This document shows positions 29,651 to 41,091 of a stretch of DNA of 64,000 nucleotides, in pieces (positions within the stretch are counted from its first letter, which is position 1; each line of letters begins with the position of its first letter). Both the position numbers and the translations under genes were made by a program. The stretch comes from an uncultured Ruminococcus sp. (GTDB lineage: Bacteria; Bacillota; Clostridia; Oscillospirales; Ruminococcaceae). Location of the stretch: the NCBI GenBank assembly GCA_947178575.1, contig CAMWYX010000005.1, positions 1 through 64,000 on the forward strand. The letters run 5' to 3'. The notes below the pieces were generated by a model. The model did no database searches. It saw only the letters and a list, made by a program, of their open reading frames with translations, and had not been told where the DNA came from.

Positions 29651-30841
29651 TTATTCGTATTTTTCGCCTTTCATCATCTTTTCCCACACGGGAGACATGG
29701 AACGAAGGCGGTCAACGACTTTCGGGATAACTTCGAGGATATAATCAACATCTTCATCTGTAACATCTTCTTCAATAGAAAGACGGAGCGAGCCGTGAGC
29801 TATTTCATGTTTAAGACCGATAGACAGCAGAACGTGTGACGGGTCAAGAGAGCCGGAAGTGCAGGCAGAACCGGAAGAAGCACAGATTCCGTACATATCA
29901 AGCATAAGGAGAAGTGATTCACCTTCAATTCCCTCTATGGAAATATTCAGATTTCCGGGAAGACGCTTGTCCCTGTCGCCGTTGAGACGGGTAAAGGGAA
30001 GTTTCAGGATTCCGTCAATAAGCCGGTTGCGTCGTGGTGTAATAATTTCGGCTTTTTCGGTGATATTTCTGCACGCCGATTCAATGGCAACACCGAGACC
30101 GACAATAGCAGGAACATTTTCAGTTCCGGCACGTTTAGCCCGTTCCTGACCGCCACCGTGAATAAGATTCGGGAGGGAGATTCCACGGCGGACATAGAGT
30201 GCGCCGATACCCTTTTGGGCGTGGATTTTATGACCGGAGAGGGAAAGCATATCGATTCCCTGTTTGTGAACATCAATTTCCACGTGACCTACAGCCTGAA
30301 CGGCATCGGTATGGAATAGAACATTTTTTTCCCTGCATATTTCAGCGATTTCATTGATTGGCTGAATAGTACCGATTTCGTTATTTGCGTACATGATAGT
30401 TACAAGGGCGGTATCTTCACGGATAGCACGGCGGACGTTTTCGGGGTCGATGAGACCTTTTTCGTCAACCGGAACGTATGTTACTTCAAAGCCCTGTTTT
30501 TCGAGATATTCGGCAGTATGCAGAACAGCATGATGTTCAAATACAGAAGTTACTATGTGTTTTTTGCCTTTTTTTGCGAGCCGTTCGGCAGTTCCCTTGA
30601 TAGCCCAGTTATCGGATTCTGAACCACAGCTCGTAAAGAATATTTCATTCGGGAATGCACCTATTGCAGAGGCGACTTTTTCACGGGCAATTTCAACATC
30701 ACGCTGAGCATTACGACCAAGTTCATAGATGCTTGAAGCGTTGCCGTAAGCTGTTGTGAAATGGGGAAGCATAGCGTTGAGAACTTCCTCAGAAACGGCG
30801 GTAGTAGCAGCGTTATCGGCATAAATAAATTTTTTTTCCAT
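29651..30841 (-). CDS. iscS: Cysteine desulfurase NifS/IscS
   Basis: [56 protein letters not shown]. Confidence 0.95.
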   Translation of the reverse strand: MEKKFIYADNAATTAVSEEVLNAMLPHFTTAYGNASSIYELGRNAQRDVEIAREKVASAIGAFPNEIFFTSCGSESDNWAIKGTAERLAKKGKKHIVTSVFEHHAVLHTAEYLEKQGFEVTYVPVDEKGLIDPENVRRAIREDTALVTIMYANNEIGTIQPINEIAEICREKNVLFHTDAVQAVGHVEIDVHKQGIDMLSLSGHKIHAQKGIGALYVRRGISLPNLIHGGGQERAKRAGTENVPAIVGLGVAIESACRNITEKAEIITPRRNRLIDGILKLPFTRLNGDRDKRLPGNLNISIEGIEGESLLLMLDMYGICASSGSACTSGSLDPSHVLLSIGLKHEIAHGSLRLSIEEDVTDEDVDYILEVIPKVVDRLRSMSPVWEKMMKGEKYE

Positions 30842-30856
30842 TTTTAAAATCCTCGC

Positions 30857-31297
30857 TTATTTTGAAAATATATCACGCTGTTCGACGGCGAGTCTGTCAC
30901 AGCGTTCGTTTTCGGGGTGACCTGCATGACCTTTGACCCAGTTAAACTGAACATCATGTTTTTCAAGGAGAGGCAGGAGTTTTTCCCATAAATCCACATT
31001 AAGGGCAGGTTTTCCGTCGGATTTTTTCCAACCCTTTTTTTTCCATGAGTAGACCCATTTTTTTGTTACGCTGTCAACGACATATTTGCTGTCTGTGGTC
31101 AGAATAACACGGCAGGGTTCTTTGAGGGCGGAAAGACCAGCAATAACGCCCATAAGTTCCATACGGTTGTTAGTGGTATACGGTTCACCGCCAGAGAGTT
31201 CCTTTTCGGACGAACCGAAACGGAGGATAGTTCCATAACCGCCTGCACCGGGATTCCCACTGCATGCACCGTCGGAAAAAATTTCAACAGTTTTCAA
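30857..31297 (-). CDS. rnhA: Ribonuclease HI
   Basis: [54 protein letters not shown]. Confidence 0.96.
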   Translation of the reverse strand: MKTVEIFSDGACSGNPGAGGYGTILRFGSSEKELSGGEPYTTNNRMELMGVIAGLSALKEPCRVILTTDSKYVVDSVTKKWVYSWKKKGWKKSDGKPALNVDLWEKLLPLLEKHDVQFNWVKGHAGHPENERCDRLAVEQRDIFSK

Positions 31298-31396
31298 ATA
31301 TATCCTCCTTTTTAAATGATAGCAACTTACAATATAATTATACCCTTATCAGTTCAGGAATATTGTAAATGTTTCCCAATGGAAACTGCAATTTCG

Positions 31397-32428
31397 TTAT
31401 TCTATACTAACTAAATCAGCATTGGGATAATAATGAGCAAGAATCTGTTTCCAGTTTTTGCCTTCAAGAGCCATAGAATTTGCGCCATACTGAGACATTC
31501 CGACACCGTGACCGAATCCATGAGTTGTAAAAACTACATCATTTCCGTCAAAACTTATTTCAAAATCGGCGGAACGCAGACCGAAAGCGTCACGTATTTC
31601 AGAACCTGTTACGGTAATATCTCCGGCTTTGGCGGTAAGAACTGTTCCGGAATCCGAAACATCAACAATTTCAATCCATTTATGTGGGTCATCTCCGAGA
31701 TTGACACCATCAAAAACTTTTTCGAGTCTGCTTTTAAAGAAGCTTTCAGTAATTTTTACTTCATCGGTATATCTCGGAGCTGAAATATCGCTTTTACTGT
31801 CCACGGGAATGAGATAATCCACAGCAGTTCCCCAGACATTTTCTGCACTTTCGGTGATACCGGAGGACATGGAATGAAAAGCGGCGATAATTGGTTCATC
31901 GTCGTATACGAGAATATAATCAAGAACATCATCAACAGCCGACGATATTTTTTCATAGTGAGTGCGGTAATTATCCCCGAAATACTGGCGTATCTGTTCA
32001 TTTGTAAAAAATGCCTGATATTTGTTTGGGTCGTCGGAGAAATCGGCATTTCCGAGAGCGGAATCAGGATTTTCATTCTGAATATTCCGCTGACGTTCGG
32101 CGTATGTATGAGCGGCGACGGCTTGTGCCTTGAGGGCTTCGGGTTCAAATGATGCCGGCATTTCGGCGGCAACAGCTCCAATAACATAATCACGTACAGA
32201 AACTTCGTCTATCTGACCGGTTTCGCAGTCAAGAACAAGATACGGCTTGTCTGATGATTCTTTAAAAACAAATTCCCTTAGAGTGATATTTTCTGAATCC
32301 GACACAGAATCGGGTACAGAATCAGATACAGAAACAGGCACATCTGATTTCGGAGCAATAAGCACGGGAACAGCCGGAACAGCTGTGGTGGCTACAAGAA
32401 AAAATGCAAATGATACAAAAGATTTCAT
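31397..32428 (-). CDS. SpoIID/LytB domain protein
   Basis: VRDYVIGAVAAEMPASFEPEALKAQAVAAHTYAER; GFGHGVGMSQYGANSMALEGKNWKQILAHYYP. Confidence 0.93.
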   Translation of the reverse strand: MKSFVSFAFFLVATTAVPAVPVLIAPKSDVPVSVSDSVPDSVSDSENITLREFVFKESSDKPYLVLDCETGQIDEVSVRDYVIGAVAAEMPASFEPEALKAQAVAAHTYAERQRNIQNENPDSALGNADFSDDPNKYQAFFTNEQIRQYFGDNYRTHYEKISSAVDDVLDYILVYDDEPIIAAFHSMSSGITESAENVWGTAVDYLIPVDSKSDISAPRYTDEVKITESFFKSRLEKVFDGVNLGDDPHKWIEIVDVSDSGTVLTAKAGDITVTGSEIRDAFGLRSADFEISFDGNDVVFTTHGFGHGVGMSQYGANSMALEGKNWKQILAHYYPNADLVSIE

Positions 32429-32598
32429 AATACCTCCGGTATATTTAATAAACAAATTTACAATATTTCAATTTTACGGACTGTTTTCAGATTTCACTGT
32501 ATTATCACAAAATATTCACATTTATCACGGAAATGCGATTGACATAAAGCGGAATATGGTGTATAATTATTACTGAACTAATTTAAGGAGTGATTTTT

Positions 32599-33957
32599 AT
32601 GCCGTCAATGAATATCAGTATTAAAAATTTATGCAGGGAACTTGCAGAAAAGAACGCTATCGCACCAAGATTATATGAAAAATATCACGTAAAACGTGGA
32701 CTTCGGAACAGTGACGGCACAGGTGTTGTTGCAGGTATCACAAATATATGCAACGTACACGGATATGTGCTGAATGAGGGAGAAGTCGAACCTATTCCGG
32801 GTGAGCTTATCTATCGTGGATATAACATAAACGACATCGTGAATAATGTTGAAGCTGAGGACAGATTCGGATTTGAAGAAATCGTATATCTTCTTATAAT
32901 GGGAAAACTTCCGACAAGGGACGAACTTGAATCATTCAACACAATACTTTCTCTCGGACGTGACCTGCCGTCCGGATTCGTTGAAGATATGATACTCAAA
33001 GCTCCGTCAAAAAATATCATGAACAAGCTGTCACGTTCGGTGCTTGCACTTTATTCATATGATGAGGAATGCGAAAATAAATCGCTTGAAAATGAAATGA
33101 GAATCGCAATAAGTCTCCTCTCAAAGCTGCCTGTTATAATGTCAAATGCGTATCAGGTAAAACGCCGTGTATTCGATAATCAGAGCATGATTATGCACCC
33201 TATAAACTACGAGGAAAACACAGCACAGACTATACTCTCACTTCTGCGGACTGACAGACAGTACACAAAAGAAGAAGCTCAGATGCTTGATTGTCTGCTT
33301 ATGCTTCAGGCTGAACACGGGGGCGGAAACAACTCCACATTTACGTGCAGAGTGCTTACATCATCAGGAACAGACCCGTATTCAGCATATTCATCGGCGA
33401 TATGTTCTCTTAAAGGACCTCGTCACGGCGGAGCTAATATACAGGTTATAAATATGCTGGACAATTTCAAAGCCAACATAAAAAACTGGGAGAACGAGGG
33501 CGAAGTCGCTGATTATATGCGACGTACAATACGCAAAGAAACAAATGACAAATCCGGTCTTATATACGGAATGGGACACGCTGTATATACTATTTCCGAC
33601 CCCCGTGCTGTAATCCTTAAAAAGAAGGCTTTTGAACTCGCAAAGGGCAGGGAGATAGAGGCAGAATTCAGACTTCTTGAAACAATCGAGCGTCTTACTC
33701 CTGAGATATTCAGGGATATGAAAGGCAGTGAAAAGTGTATGTGTGCCAATGTCGATATGTATTCCGGTCTTGTTTACCGTATGCTCGGTATTCCGGACGA
33801 GCTTTTCACGCCTCTTTTTGCTGTTGCAAGAATGGCGGGCTGGTCGGCTCACCGTATGGAAGAAGTAATTACCGGCAACAGAATAATACGTCCGGCATAT
33901 AAACCGGTTTCAAAACGTCTTGAATATGTAAAGCTTGACAGCAGGGATAATGGATAA
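32599..33957 (+). CDS. Citrate synthase
   Basis: PGELIYRGYNINDIV; EHGGGNNSTFTCRVLTSSGTDPYSAYSSAICSLKGPRHGGAN; GMGHAVYTISDPRA. Confidence 0.93.
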   Translation: MPSMNISIKNLCRELAEKNAIAPRLYEKYHVKRGLRNSDGTGVVAGITNICNVHGYVLNEGEVEPIPGELIYRGYNINDIVNNVEAEDRFGFEEIVYLLIMGKLPTRDELESFNTILSLGRDLPSGFVEDMILKAPSKNIMNKLSRSVLALYSYDEECENKSLENEMRIAISLLSKLPVIMSNAYQVKRRVFDNQSMIMHPINYEENTAQTILSLLRTDRQYTKEEAQMLDCLLMLQAEHGGGNNSTFTCRVLTSSGTDPYSAYSSAICSLKGPRHGGANIQVINMLDNFKANIKNWENEGEVADYMRRTIRKETNDKSGLIYGMGHAVYTISDPRAVILKKKAFELAKGREIEAEFRLLETIERLTPEIFRDMKGSEKCMCANVDMYSGLVYRMLGIPDELFTPLFAVARMAGWSAHRMEEVITGNRIIRPAYKPVSKRLEYVKLDSRDNG

Positions 33958-35302
33958 AAATAACATAAAGTCTGTTTGTTTCCTGTCCGGAAAGCTTTTC
34001 AGGATTTCCGCAGTCTGTTCGGCGGTACTGTTTCCGCTGACAGGCTGTACATTCGGAGCAAATATAGATATGCTTATGACTCCGCCTAAGTTGAGTATCG
34101 AACAGGAACAGATATACAGTGCGCTGACAGATGCCGCCGGAGAATCCGTAAGCCTTAAATATCCCAAATCCGGAAAATATCTGTCCGCTTTCATAGTTGA
34201 GGATATAGACGGAGACAGTCAGAATGAAGCCGTTGTGTTTTATGAGAAAAAAGGTCTTGCGGTTACGGAAAATACGCTCAGAATAAATATTCTGGACAGG
34301 AGCGACAACGGAACATGGCGTTCTGTCTATGATATGGCGGCTGAAGGAACTGAAATAGAAAGAGTTATGATTTCTCGGCTTGGCGAAAATGAAAGAGTTA
34401 ATCTCATAATAGGAACAAGCTTTGCCAATCGTCTTGATAAAACAGCAACAGTCTACAGTTACAACAACGGCATACTGGAACGCACTTTTTCGGAATCTTA
34501 TTCATTCCTCGATGTAACTGACCTTGATACCGACGGTAAAAATGAATTTCTGCTTCTTAAAGGTGCGTCAGGCGATACAAATGCCTCGGCACAGGCATAT
34601 AAGCTTGACGAGGACGGCAGATACAATAAATATTCGGTTGACCTCAGCTATAATTTTCCGGAGTTCGACAGCGTGCGCTATGGCATTATCAACGGAATAA
34701 ACGGTCTTTATATAGATGCGGTTTCCGGAAACGGACATATACAGACCGATGTCGTCTATATGGACGGCGACGGTATGAAACGTCTTTTTGCAGATTCCGG
34801 AGAATCAAACGGAACTCTCAGACCGTCAGGATTCAGCACCTATGATGTGGACGGAGACGGAACACTTGAAATTCCGGTACAGACAATAGCACTCGGCTAT
34901 GAGGAAATGCCGGAAAGCGAACAGCTGTGGCTTACCGACTGGACAACAATAACGGAAAAGGGCAGGGGCGAAAGAAAATATACTTCATATTACAGCGCAG
35001 GCGACGGATATGTATTTATTTTTCCGGAAAAATGGAAGAATAAAGTAACTGTCCGCCGTGATGCCATAAATGATGAAATAGTAATATGTACATATGATAA
35101 TGAAAAAATGGGACAGGAGCTTCTGAGGATATACTGTGCCGAAGATGATGCTTCTCTTGAGGACAGAACAGCTTCCGGATATATATTGCTGAGAACACGG
35201 GGAGAATCGGCATATCTTGCATATGTTCCGCAGAATGACAACAGCGGATTGAATATAACTCAGTCAGAGGCGGCAATATGCTTTACAGCACTTCCGCTCT
35301 GA
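33950..35302 (+). CDS. Lipoprotein with VCBS/FG-GAP-like DxDGD repeats
   Basis: Lipobox FPLTGC; VEDIDGDSQNEAVV, DLDTDGKNEFLLL, YDVDGDGTLEIPV. Confidence 0.75.
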   Translation: MDKNNIKSVCFLSGKLFRISAVCSAVLFPLTGCTFGANIDMLMTPPKLSIEQEQIYSALTDAAGESVSLKYPKSGKYLSAFIVEDIDGDSQNEAVVFYEKKGLAVTENTLRINILDRSDNGTWRSVYDMAAEGTEIERVMISRLGENERVNLIIGTSFANRLDKTATVYSYNNGILERTFSESYSFLDVTDLDTDGKNEFLLLKGASGDTNASAQAYKLDEDGRYNKYSVDLSYNFPEFDSVRYGIINGINGLYIDAVSGNGHIQTDVVYMDGDGMKRLFADSGESNGTLRPSGFSTYDVDGDGTLEIPVQTIALGYEEMPESEQLWLTDWTTITEKGRGERKYTSYYSAGDGYVFIFPEKWKNKVTVRRDAINDEIVICTYDNEKMGQELLRIYCAEDDASLEDRTASGYILLRTRGESAYLAYVPQNDNSGLNITQSEAAICFTALPL

Positions 35303-35322
35303 ACCGGCAGGAGGAACTTAAA

Positions 35323-36024
35323 ATGAAAAGAATACTGATTTGCGAAGACGAAGATACAATAAGAGAATTTGTTGTTATAAATCTTAAACGTGCAGGCTAT
35401 GATGTTGTAGATGTAAACTGCGGTGAGTCTGCATTGAAAACATTTGAATCCGAACACGGCAATTTTGATATAGTTCTGCTGGATATAATGATGCCTGGTA
35501 TCGACGGTTTCACGGTATGCAAGAAAATCCGTGAAAAAAGCTCCACTATCGGGATAATCATGCTTACGGCACGGACACAGGAAATGGATAAGGTCAGCGG
35601 TCTGATGATAGGTGCGGACGATTATATAACAAAGCCGTTTTCGCCCTCGGAGCTTACGGCAAGAGTTGACGCAATATACCGCCGTGTGTGCATGAGTTTT
35701 ATCAAGAACGAAAAACTTTCCGTTATAGAGAGCGGGCCGTTTGTTCTTAATCTCAAAAGCCGTACCGTAACAAAAAACGGTTCGCCGATTGAACTCACAC
35801 AAGTGGAATATCAGATTCTTGAATATTTCATGAACAACAAGAATACTGCTCTTGACAGAGCAAGTATACTCAATCACATATGGGGCGAAAGCTATTACGG
35901 CGATGACAAGATAGTTGATGTAAATATAAGGCGTATACGCATGAAAATCGAGGAAGAACCGTCAAGCCCCAAGTATATCATAACGATATGGGGATACGGC
36001 TATAAATGGAATGATATGCAGTAA
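35323..36024 (+). CDS. OmpR-type response regulator
   Basis: RILICEDEDTIREFVV; LLDIMMPGIDGFTV; KPFSPSELTARV. Confidence 0.94.
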   Translation: MKRILICEDEDTIREFVVINLKRAGYDVVDVNCGESALKTFESEHGNFDIVLLDIMMPGIDGFTVCKKIREKSSTIGIIMLTARTQEMDKVSGLMIGADDYITKPFSPSELTARVDAIYRRVCMSFIKNEKLSVIESGPFVLNLKSRTVTKNGSPIELTQVEYQILEYFMNNKNTALDRASILNHIWGESYYGDDKIVDVNIRRIRMKIEEEPSSPKYIITIWGYGYKWNDMQ

Positions 36025-37430
36025 TGGCACGTAAAAGTATCACGAAACGCTGGATATTCAATAATCTCGGTGTTATTGTTCTTGCACTGATAGTTATTTC
36101 ACTTGTGGTAATTTATGCCATACAGAGCTATTATTATAATTCAGCAAAACAGTATCTCGTATCGAAAATAAACGCAGTCACAAGTGTACTGAGTATACAT
36201 TCTCAGGACAGTTCAACGAATTTTTCGGCTCAGGTTCGCAATATGCTTGAAACTTTCAATGAGAAGGACAAAATCGAACTCATGGCGATAAATTCAAAGG
36301 GTAGAATAGCTCTTACATCATCGGGATTTTCTCCGGAGGACGATTCGTTTATGCCGGATTATGATGATGCTATGGAGTCAGGCGAGGGAAGCTATATCGG
36401 CAGACTTGCCGGCGGAGAAAAAATACTTGCGGTATCTGTTCCGCTGTCGTCTTTCAATAATGAATACAGCTCTGTGCGTATGGTTACGTCGCTTACGGCG
36501 ATAGACAATACAATCAAGGGATATATATTATTCGTTACGGCGGTGTGTACGGCGATAATATTGATAATAGTGATAATGGGACTGTATTTTGCCGGTTCGA
36601 TAGTAAAACCTATCCGGCAGATAAGCAATATAACACGTAAATTTGCTATGGGTGATTTTTCTGTCCGTATCGAGAACAACACAGAGGACGAAATCGGCGA
36701 ACTCTGCACGGCTATAAATCATATGGCAGATGAACTTTCATCAGCCGAAGCAATGAAGAACGAGTTTATTTCATCTGTTTCGCATGAACTCAGAACTCCT
36801 CTTACAGCGATAAAAGGCTGGGCGGAAACTCTTATGGTTGACGGCGGAGAAAATCCCGATACCATGAAAAAGGGTGTCGGAGTTATTGTCAACGAGACCG
36901 AAAGGCTTTCGCAGATGGTTGAGGAACTCCTCGACTTTTCACGTATGCAGAACGGACATTTCACATTGCAGAATGCAACTCTTGATATACTTGCTGAACT
37001 CGGTGACGCAGTTCTTATCTACAGTGACAAGGCAAGGCGTGAGAGAATCGAAATAATTTACGATGAACCGGAAATGCTTCCGTTTGTATTCGGCGATAAA
37101 AACCGTATACGTCAGGTATTTATAAATGTTATCGACAATGCGGTGAAATATTCCTCCCCTGGAGATGTAGTCACAATAACCGCCAGTGAAAAAGACGGAA
37201 TGATAAAAGTTTCCGTGGCAGATACAGGGTGCGGAATCAAGGAATCGGATTTGGCAAAGGTAAAGACAAAATTTTATAAAGCGAATCACACACGGCGTGG
37301 CTCGGGAATCGGACTCGCTGTTGCCGATGAGATAATCGCCATGCACGGCGGAAAACTTGACATATCAAGTCAGGGCGAGGGACTGGGAACAACAGTTACA
37401 ATTATTATCCCTGCAAAAAGCAACAAATAA
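36024..37430 (+). CDS. Sensor histidine kinase (HAMP, HisKA, HATPase_c)
   Basis: FISSVSHELRTPLTAIKGWAETL; NVIDNAVKYSSPGD; GSGIGLAVADEIIAMHGG. Confidence 0.94.
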   Translation: MARKSITKRWIFNNLGVIVLALIVISLVVIYAIQSYYYNSAKQYLVSKINAVTSVLSIHSQDSSTNFSAQVRNMLETFNEKDKIELMAINSKGRIALTSSGFSPEDDSFMPDYDDAMESGEGSYIGRLAGGEKILAVSVPLSSFNNEYSSVRMVTSLTAIDNTIKGYILFVTAVCTAIILIIVIMGLYFAGSIVKPIRQISNITRKFAMGDFSVRIENNTEDEIGELCTAINHMADELSSAEAMKNEFISSVSHELRTPLTAIKGWAETLMVDGGENPDTMKKGVGVIVNETERLSQMVEELLDFSRMQNGHFTLQNATLDILAELGDAVLIYSDKARRERIEIIYDEPEMLPFVFGDKNRIRQVFINVIDNAVKYSSPGDVVTITASEKDGMIKVSVADTGCGIKESDLAKVKTKFYKANHTRRGSGIGLAVADEIIAMHGGKLDISSQGEGLGTTVTIIIPAKSNK

Positions 37431-37477
37431 TATTTTTTAAAATCAGGATATAAAAATATTACAGGAGAAATATTACA

Positions 37478-38419
37478 ATGAGCAGAAATACACCGGAATC
37501 AGGTGAAAAATTTAAATCTAAAATCGGCGGACAGGCACTTATTGAGGGAATAATGATGCTCGGACCGTCAAATGGAGCAATGGCGTGCCGGCTTCCGGAC
37601 GGAACTGTCGATATCGAAATATGGGAGGAAAACAGCGGAAAAAATGCTCCGTGGTACAGAAAGACTCCGTTTATACGGGGCTGTTTCAATTTTGTATCGT
37701 CTCTTGTGAAAGGATATAAATACACCATGAAATCCGCCGAAAAACAGATGACGGAAGAAGAATCCGAAAACAGCAATGATGAAAAACTTTCGGAAAAGGC
37801 ATTCGGCATTATAATGATTATTGGTTCTTTTATCGGGGTAGCTCTGGCAATGGGATTGTTTTTCTTTCTGCCGAAGTTTCTGACAGGACTTATTCCAAAT
37901 ATTGCAGATACCGGAATACTTCGTTCCGTTATTGAGGGAATCATAAAAATTGCTCTTTTTGTAGCGTATATGTGGGCTGTCAGTCTTACAAAAGATATAA
38001 AGCGTCAGTATATGTATCACGGTGCAGAGCATAAGACAATAGCCTGCCATGAGGCAGAACTTCCGCTTACCGTTGAAAATATCCGGAAACAGTCAAGATT
38101 TCACAAACGTTGCGGAACGAGCTTTATATTTATAGTCCTGATAATCGGAATATTTGTTATGTGCTTTGTTCCGAAAGGATTATTATGGTGGCAGCGTTCG
38201 ATTATAAGTCTCTGCACACTTCCGCTTGTGGTAAGCATATCCTATGAGTGCATACGTCTTGCCGGAACATATGATAATATATTCACAAAGATTCTTTCTG
38301 CTCCGGGGCTCGCCATGCAGAGAATAACAACAAGAGAACCCGATGACAGCATGATTGAAATAGCAATAGAAGCCATGAAACCCTGTATACCGGAAGATAA
38401 AGAGGAAGATAAATGGTGA
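37478..38419 (+). CDS. DUF1385 family membrane protein
   Basis: IGGQALIEGIMMLGPSNGAMACRLPDG; YHGAEHKTIACHEAELPLTVENI. Confidence 0.9.
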   Translation: MSRNTPESGEKFKSKIGGQALIEGIMMLGPSNGAMACRLPDGTVDIEIWEENSGKNAPWYRKTPFIRGCFNFVSSLVKGYKYTMKSAEKQMTEEESENSNDEKLSEKAFGIIMIIGSFIGVALAMGLFFFLPKFLTGLIPNIADTGILRSVIEGIIKIALFVAYMWAVSLTKDIKRQYMYHGAEHKTIACHEAELPLTVENIRKQSRFHKRCGTSFIFIVLIIGIFVMCFVPKGLLWWQRSIISLCTLPLVVSISYECIRLAGTYDNIFTKILSAPGLAMQRITTREPDDSMIEIAIEAMKPCIPEDKEEDKW

Positions 38420-39264
38420 ACCGTCTGGAACTCTACAGGAAATGTATTCGGGAACTCGAAAAGAATGATATTCCCGATGCGGAATTTGATACAGCGTGTA
38501 TTTTTCAGGAAGCACTGAATGAAAAAAATCCGCTTTTCAGACCCGATGCCTCTGTAAGCCGTTCATGCGAACTAAGAATATTCAGCGATATTGAAAAACG
38601 CTGTAAGGGTATTCCGTTGCAGTATATCATAGGTAAATGGGATTTCTGGAAATATACTTTCAAAGTCGGCAAAGGGGTTCTTATTCCTCGTCCAGATACT
38701 GAAACCCTGATTGAAAACGTACTTGACATATGCAGAAAAAACAGTCTGAAATCGCCGAAAATTCTTGATTTATGTGCCGGAAGCGGTTGTATTGCAGTTA
38801 CGCTTGATAAAGAAATCAACAGTTCTGTTGTTTATGCTGTTGAAAAATCAGAAAATGCATTCCGGTATCTTGAGGAAAATATACGGCTGAACAATTCAGG
38901 TGTAAAATCAGTAATGGCAGATGTACTTGACGTTAAAACAGCGGAGAATTTCAGGGATTTTGATATAATCGTATCAAATCCGCCCTATCTTACGGCAGAG
39001 GAAATGACAGAACTTCAGACCGAAGTCAGACATGAACCGGAAACGGCTCTTTACGGAGGAACGGACGGTTTTGATTTTTACCGGGGTATTACGGAAATAT
39101 GGAAAAATTCGCTGAAAAAAGGCGGATATATATGCTTTGAATTCGGTATGGGACAGCACGAAGCAGTCGGGGAAATACTGAAATCACATAATTTCAAGGA
39201 TATTATATACAGTCGTGACGGTGGAAAAATAATACGTTCGGCTGTGGGAAAGCTGGAGGAATAA
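38413..39264 (+). CDS. prmC: Release factor glutamine methyltransferase PrmC
   Basis: [29 protein letters not shown] (NPPY). Confidence 0.95.
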   Translation: MVNRLELYRKCIRELEKNDIPDAEFDTACIFQEALNEKNPLFRPDASVSRSCELRIFSDIEKRCKGIPLQYIIGKWDFWKYTFKVGKGVLIPRPDTETLIENVLDICRKNSLKSPKILDLCAGSGCIAVTLDKEINSSVVYAVEKSENAFRYLEENIRLNNSGVKSVMADVLDVKTAENFRDFDIIVSNPPYLTAEEMTELQTEVRHEPETALYGGTDGFDFYRGITEIWKNSLKKGGYICFEFGMGQHEAVGEILKSHNFKDIIYSRDGGKIIRSAVGKLEE

Positions 39265-39266
39265 AA

Positions 39267-40457
39267 ATGGCTAAAAAAGAACTTAAAAGCAAACCGTCAG
39301 TAATAAGAGTAACAGCAAAGGAGGATAAGCAGACCGCACTTGAAAATGCATTGAAACAGCTTGAAAAAAAATACGGTGCAGGAGCTGTAATGCGTCTCGG
39401 CGAAACAAAGGTGATGAATGTAGATGCTATTCCTACCGGTTCGATGATGCTGGATATGGCTCTCGGAATAGGCGGTGTGCCTCGTGGACGTATCGTGGAG
39501 ATATACGGTCCTGAAAGTTCAGGAAAGACTACCGTCGCACTGTCTATAATTGCACAGGCTCAGAAGTTTGACGGCGAAGCAGCATTTATCGATGTTGAAC
39601 ACGCTCTTGACCCTGCATATGCAAAATCTTTGGGAGTCAATATAGATAATCTTCTTGTATCACAGCCGGACAGCGGTGAACAGGCACTCGAAATCGCCGA
39701 AGCCCTTATACGTTCCGGAGCTATTGATGTTATTGTTCTTGATTCAATTGCAGCTATGACTACACGTGCCGAAATCGACGGCGAAATGGGTGACCTTCAT
39801 GTCGGACAGCTTGCACGGCTCATGTCTCAGGCAATGAGAAAACTTACTGCTGCAATTGCAAAATCAAACTGTGTCGCAATATTTATCAATCAGATACGTG
39901 AGAAAATCGGAGTTATGTACGGAAATCCAGAAACTACTCCGGGAGGACGTGCGTTGAAATTCTATTCATCAGTAAGAATAGAAGTCCGCAGAGGCGAAGC
40001 TATTAAAGACGGCGGAATGATAGTCGGTGCAAGCACCCGATGCAAGATTGTAAAAAATAAAGTCGCTCCGCCGTTCAAAGAAGCAGAATTTGACCTCATG
40101 TACGGCGAGGGAATTTCACGTACCGGAGAAGTTCTGGATATGGCAGTAGACCTTGATATTATAAAGAAAGGCGGTTCGTGGTTCAGTTACGGAGATAAAA
40201 AACTCGGACAGGGACGTGATAATGTAAAGGAACTGCTCAAGAATAATCCTGACCTTATGGAAGAAATCGAAGAAAAGATTCTTGAATGCAAAGACGAAAT
40301 TATGGCTCAGAATTTGATGAAAACTGACAGGAAAGAAAAGAGCAGGGCTGCAAAAGCAGCAGAAGAAGCTGTTTCAGGTAATATAAACAAAAGCCATGAA
40401 ATTGACATTCTGGAAAATATAGACGAACAGTTCGACGAGTTCACACCGGCTGAATAA
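39267..40457 (+). CDS. recA: Recombinase RecA
   Basis: [49 protein letters not shown]. Confidence 0.98.
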   Translation: MAKKELKSKPSVIRVTAKEDKQTALENALKQLEKKYGAGAVMRLGETKVMNVDAIPTGSMMLDMALGIGGVPRGRIVEIYGPESSGKTTVALSIIAQAQKFDGEAAFIDVEHALDPAYAKSLGVNIDNLLVSQPDSGEQALEIAEALIRSGAIDVIVLDSIAAMTTRAEIDGEMGDLHVGQLARLMSQAMRKLTAAIAKSNCVAIFINQIREKIGVMYGNPETTPGGRALKFYSSVRIEVRRGEAIKDGGMIVGASTRCKIVKNKVAPPFKEAEFDLMYGEGISRTGEVLDMAVDLDIIKKGGSWFSYGDKKLGQGRDNVKELLKNNPDLMEEIEEKILECKDEIMAQNLMKTDRKEKSRAAKAAEEAVSGNINKSHEIDILENIDEQFDEFTPAE

Positions 40458-41086
40458 TGAAAATAATATCAATAAGTCAGTACAAGGGTACGACATACGA
40501 GGTGGAAATTGACGGCGGACGGAAATTCTATCTGCATATTGACATAATAGCCGATTACGGTATCACAGCCGGTATGCAGATAGAACGTTCCGAACTGAAA
40601 AAAATAATATATGCTTCAAATTTCCGCCGTGCGTATCAGTATTCCCTGTACTGCCTTGACTACCGTGATTATTCGGCGGAGGAACTTTTTGAAAAACTCG
40701 TCAGAACATATAAAAATGAAACGCTGTGTCTTGAAGTAATAAGAAAACTGGCTTCGGCAGGTCTTATAAACGACAGACGATATGCGGAAAAGCTTGCCCG
40801 AAAATTTGTGGAAGTCCGTAAATACGGCAGAAAACGTGCGGAAAGCGAAATGCTCCGGAAAGGACTTGATTCGGAAACAGTCCGGAACGCCCTTGACATC
40901 TTTGAAGATGTCTGCACGGAAAATCTCAATGAACTTATAAATACAAAGTTCAGCCGTTTTCTTACGGACAGAAACGACAGAAAATCTACCGAAAAAGCAA
41001 AGAATGCACTTGTACGTCTGGGATATGGCTTTGACGAAATCAATACGGCAGTCAGGAATTACTATACAGAACATGAGGAGAGTTGA
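40457..41086 (+). CDS. recX: Regulatory protein RecX
   Basis: Immediately after recA; three-helix repeats (LINDRRYAEKLARKFVEVRKYGRKRAESEMLRKGL). Confidence 0.9.
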   Translation: MKIISISQYKGTTYEVEIDGGRKFYLHIDIIADYGITAGMQIERSELKKIIYASNFRRAYQYSLYCLDYRDYSAEELFEKLVRTYKNETLCLEVIRKLASAGLINDRRYAEKLARKFVEVRKYGRKRAESEMLRKGLDSETVRNALDIFEDVCTENLNELINTKFSRFLTDRNDRKSTEKAKNALVRLGYGFDEINTAVRNYYTEHEES

Positions 41087-41091
41087 AAAAA

